7,135 nt of DNA, taken from positions 1 through 7,135 of the forward strand of contig CABSLJ010000131.1 of NCBI GenBank assembly GCA_902478455.1, read 5' to 3'. Position 1 is the first letter of the stretch; each line of letters opens with the position of its first letter. A model generated the notes under the pieces. It was not told the DNA's origin, did not search any database, and saw only the letters and a list, made by a program, of their open reading frames with translations. The stretch comes from an uncultured Oscillospiraceae bacterium (GTDB taxonomy: Bacteria > Bacillota > Clostridia > Oscillospirales > Acutalibacteraceae). The position numbers were made by a program, and so were the translations under genes. Positions 6,438-7,135 of the stretch are shown in pieces.

Positions 6438-6497
6438 AGCTTGCCTCCTGAAACGATTGTTGTAGCCGTCCGTTAAGCCCTGTGTTTTGAACAACCG

Positions 6498-6522
6498 GGG
6501 CTCTCCATTCCTTGGAGAGCCC
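6498..6522. other. Perfect 9-bp hairpin in the thioesterase upstream region
   Basis: GGGCTCTCC (6498-6506) and GGAGAGCCC (6514-6522) pair around a 7-base loop. Neither side has a T-tract, so it is a poor intrinsic terminator. It lies about 60 bases upstream of the thioesterase start on the minus strand and may be part of that gene's leader. The rest of 6438-6556 holds no further recognisable gene, and I could not find a good promoter for the thioesterase. Confidence 0.45.
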
Positions 6523-6556
6523 GAAGCACAGGCAGGGGAACGAACCGCCGGACGTC

Positions 6557-6599
6557 AAAAACCCGCATCCGATGGACAAACCATCCGATGCGGGCTTTT
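6557..6599 (-). terminator. Terminator of the minus-strand tRNA-Val
   Basis: Read on the minus strand, CCCGCATCGGATGG (6594 to 6581) and CCATCGGATGCGGG (6575 to 6562) form a 14-bp stem with one central G-G mismatch around TTTGT, followed by TTTTT (6561 to 6557). It begins just beyond the tRNA CCA end at 6601, exactly where a tRNA terminator belongs. Confidence 0.82.
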
Positions 6600-6600
6600 C

Positions 6601-6650
6601 TGGTGGACGTTAACGGACTTGAACCGCTGACCCTTCGCACGTCAAGCGAA
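6601..6650 (-). pseudogene. 3' half of tRNA-Val (GAC): attachment-site remnant of an integrative element
   Basis: On the minus strand from 6650 the bases read as a tRNA from the anticodon stem onward: stem TTCGC, loop TTGACGT (anticodon GAC, Val), stem GCGAA, variable loop GGGTC, T-arm AGCGG TTCAAGT CCGTT, acceptor strand AACGTCC, discriminator A and encoded CCA (6603 to 6601). The matching acceptor 5' strand (GGACGTT) and a D-arm are missing; the next bases on the minus strand (ending in AATGCAG) do not fold as one. A 3' tRNA half next to a tyrosine recombinase is the classic trace of integration into a tRNA gene. The intact copy is expected at the other end of the element, outside the window. 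Confidence 0.82.
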
Positions 6651-6695
6651 CTGCATTACTAGATAAATTGCGGTGTAATGGGATCCTTTGAATTT

Positions 6696-6749
6696 TAAAA
6701 CGGTCTAAAACGGTCATAAATTGGGCTCGTTGGTCACGTTTTGGGTCAC
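6696..6749. repeat. Short repeats between the attachment site and the integrase gene
   Basis: TAAAACGGTC occurs twice in tandem (6696-6705 and 6706-6715). GGTCAC occurs twice 12 bp apart (6732-6737 and 6744-6749), and CGTTTT (6738-6743) is the inverse of the AAAACG in the tandem unit. Repeats in this position are commonly arm-type binding sites of tyrosine recombinases; that role is inferred from location. Confidence 0.6.
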
Positions 6750-6836
6750 ATTTCACCCCGCTAGTGAGACGATTTATTCCTTGCTACCACAGTATATAGC
6801 TAGCAAAAAGAAAAGTCAAACGTTGAATGGAGAGTC

Positions 6837-7135
6837 TTAAGCGTTTTCCTTTTTTAATATTTTCGATACATAATCGTTGTTTGCGCTTTTAAGCTGCTCA
6901 GTGTTTGGGTGAGTATATTGAGCGGTGGTTTGTATATTGGTGTGACGCAATATGAGCTGAACCTCCCGCAGGTTGCGTCCAGATTCTAGAGTAAGAGTTC
7001 CGCAAGTATGCCTACAGCAATGAGGCGCCAAATGTCTGACCTCTGGATACTCTTTTTGCAAGTCCTTAAAAAAAGTATCGTATGCTCGATTGAAATTGCG
7101 TGGATTCATCAATCTTCCTGTATAGGCAGAAAAGA
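6837..7135 (-). CDS. Tyrosine recombinase/integrase, C-terminal catalytic part (cut by window edge)
   Basis: The last 98 or so residues of a phage- or ICE-type integrase, which cuts and rejoins DNA at the attachment site. The frame stays open to the window edge (residues FSAYTGRL lead into the segment), so the apparent internal start near 7112 is not a true start and most of the protein, usually about 380-420 residues in all, lies outside. Visible catalytic elements are HCCRH (box II His and Arg), LRHTNIQTTAQYTH with the second-region His and the nucleophilic Tyr, and a charged tail ending KILKKENA. The gene points towards the tRNA-Val fragment 186 bases away, and its AT-rich codon use contrasts with the chromosomal genes. 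It presumably catalyses integration at tRNA-Val. Confidence 0.93.
   Translation of the reverse strand, partial: FSAYTGRLMNPRNFNRAYDTFFKDLQKEYPEVRHLAPHCCRHTCGTLTLESGRNLREVQLILRHTNIQTTAQYTHPNTEQLKSANNDYVSKILKKENA

Larger units (their letters stand above)
6601..7135. mobile_element. Left end of an integrative element (prophage or ICE) inserted at tRNA-Val
   Basis: The junction consists of the tRNA-Val 3' fragment, an AT-rich noncoding stretch with short repeats (6651-6836) and a tyrosine recombinase reading towards the attachment site. Base composition falls visibly from GC-rich chromosome to AT-rich element at about 6651. The element extends right, beyond the window, so its type and cargo are unknown. 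Confidence 0.75.

Noticed and set aside
6438..6494. Upstream start extending the thioesterase by 19 residues
   Set aside because: A perfect AGGAGG falls inside this extension, 6 bases before the ATG at 6437, and the hotdog fold begins after it.
6601..6690. A complete tRNA gene at the right junction
   Set aside because: No GGACGTT acceptor strand or D-arm is found 5' of the anticodon stem on the minus strand.
7112..7135. Translation start of the integrase within the window
   Set aside because: The frame remains open to the edge with integrase-like residues, and the visible part lacks the first catalytic Arg region, so the protein is truncated by the window.
1..7135. CRISPR arrays, insertion sequences, riboswitches
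   Set aside because: No regularly spaced repeats, no transposase and no recognisable aptamer were found on either strand.

Overview
The window looks like a piece of a fairly GC-rich Firmicutes chromosome, probably from the Clostridia (Oscillospiraceae-like; this is inference). The grounds are AGGAGG-type ribosome binding sites, textbook TTGACA/TATAAT promoters in short AT-rich patches, a ROK repressor and Rho-independent terminators. No phylogenetic marker gene is present, so the placement is soft.

Layout. Positions 1-30 are the 5' part of a minus-strand tRNA (probably tRNA-Trp), with its own strong promoter at 63-91. After an empty stretch, a strong plus-strand promoter (348-377) overlaps a perfect 17-bp palindrome (377-393) and drives a ROK-family repressor (411-1580). 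Four enzyme genes follow on the same strand: a DegT/DnrJ/EryC1/StrS PLP-dependent sugar aminotransferase (1668-2924), a Gfo/Idh/MocA dehydrogenase (3096-4136), a PIG-L/LmbE zinc deacetylase (4203-4901) and a divergent NagB-like protein (4962-5900). Each of the three junctions between the enzyme genes carries an RNA hairpin; the one after the aminotransferase looks like a full terminator. A long hairpin (5921-5970) closes the cluster and separates it from a convergent PaaI-type hotdog thioesterase (6033-6437, minus strand).

Right edge. Positions 6601-6650 are the 3' half of a minus-strand tRNA-Val (anticodon GAC) without its 5' half, still followed by the tRNA terminator. Immediately beyond it the sequence turns AT-rich, carries short repeats of the kind integrases bind, and enters the C-terminal catalytic part of a tyrosine recombinase (6837 to the window edge). 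This is the attachment-site junction of an integrative element that continues to the right of the window.

How the genes work together. The aminotransferase plus Gfo/Idh dehydrogenase is the pair that makes 3-amino sugars by oxidising a ring hydroxyl to a ketone and transaminating it (as in NtdC/NtdA for kanosamine-6-phosphate). Run backwards, the same pair could dismantle an amino sugar. A deacetylase and a NagB-fold protein fit removal of an N-acetyl group and isomerisation or deamination of an amino sugar. A sugar-sensing ROK repressor at the front suggests substrate-induced catabolism rather than antibiotic biosynthesis. No kinase, phosphatase or transporter is present. The combination does not match a pathway I can name, and the NagB-like protein has lost one of its usual catalytic residues, so the cluster is the best candidate here for something undescribed.
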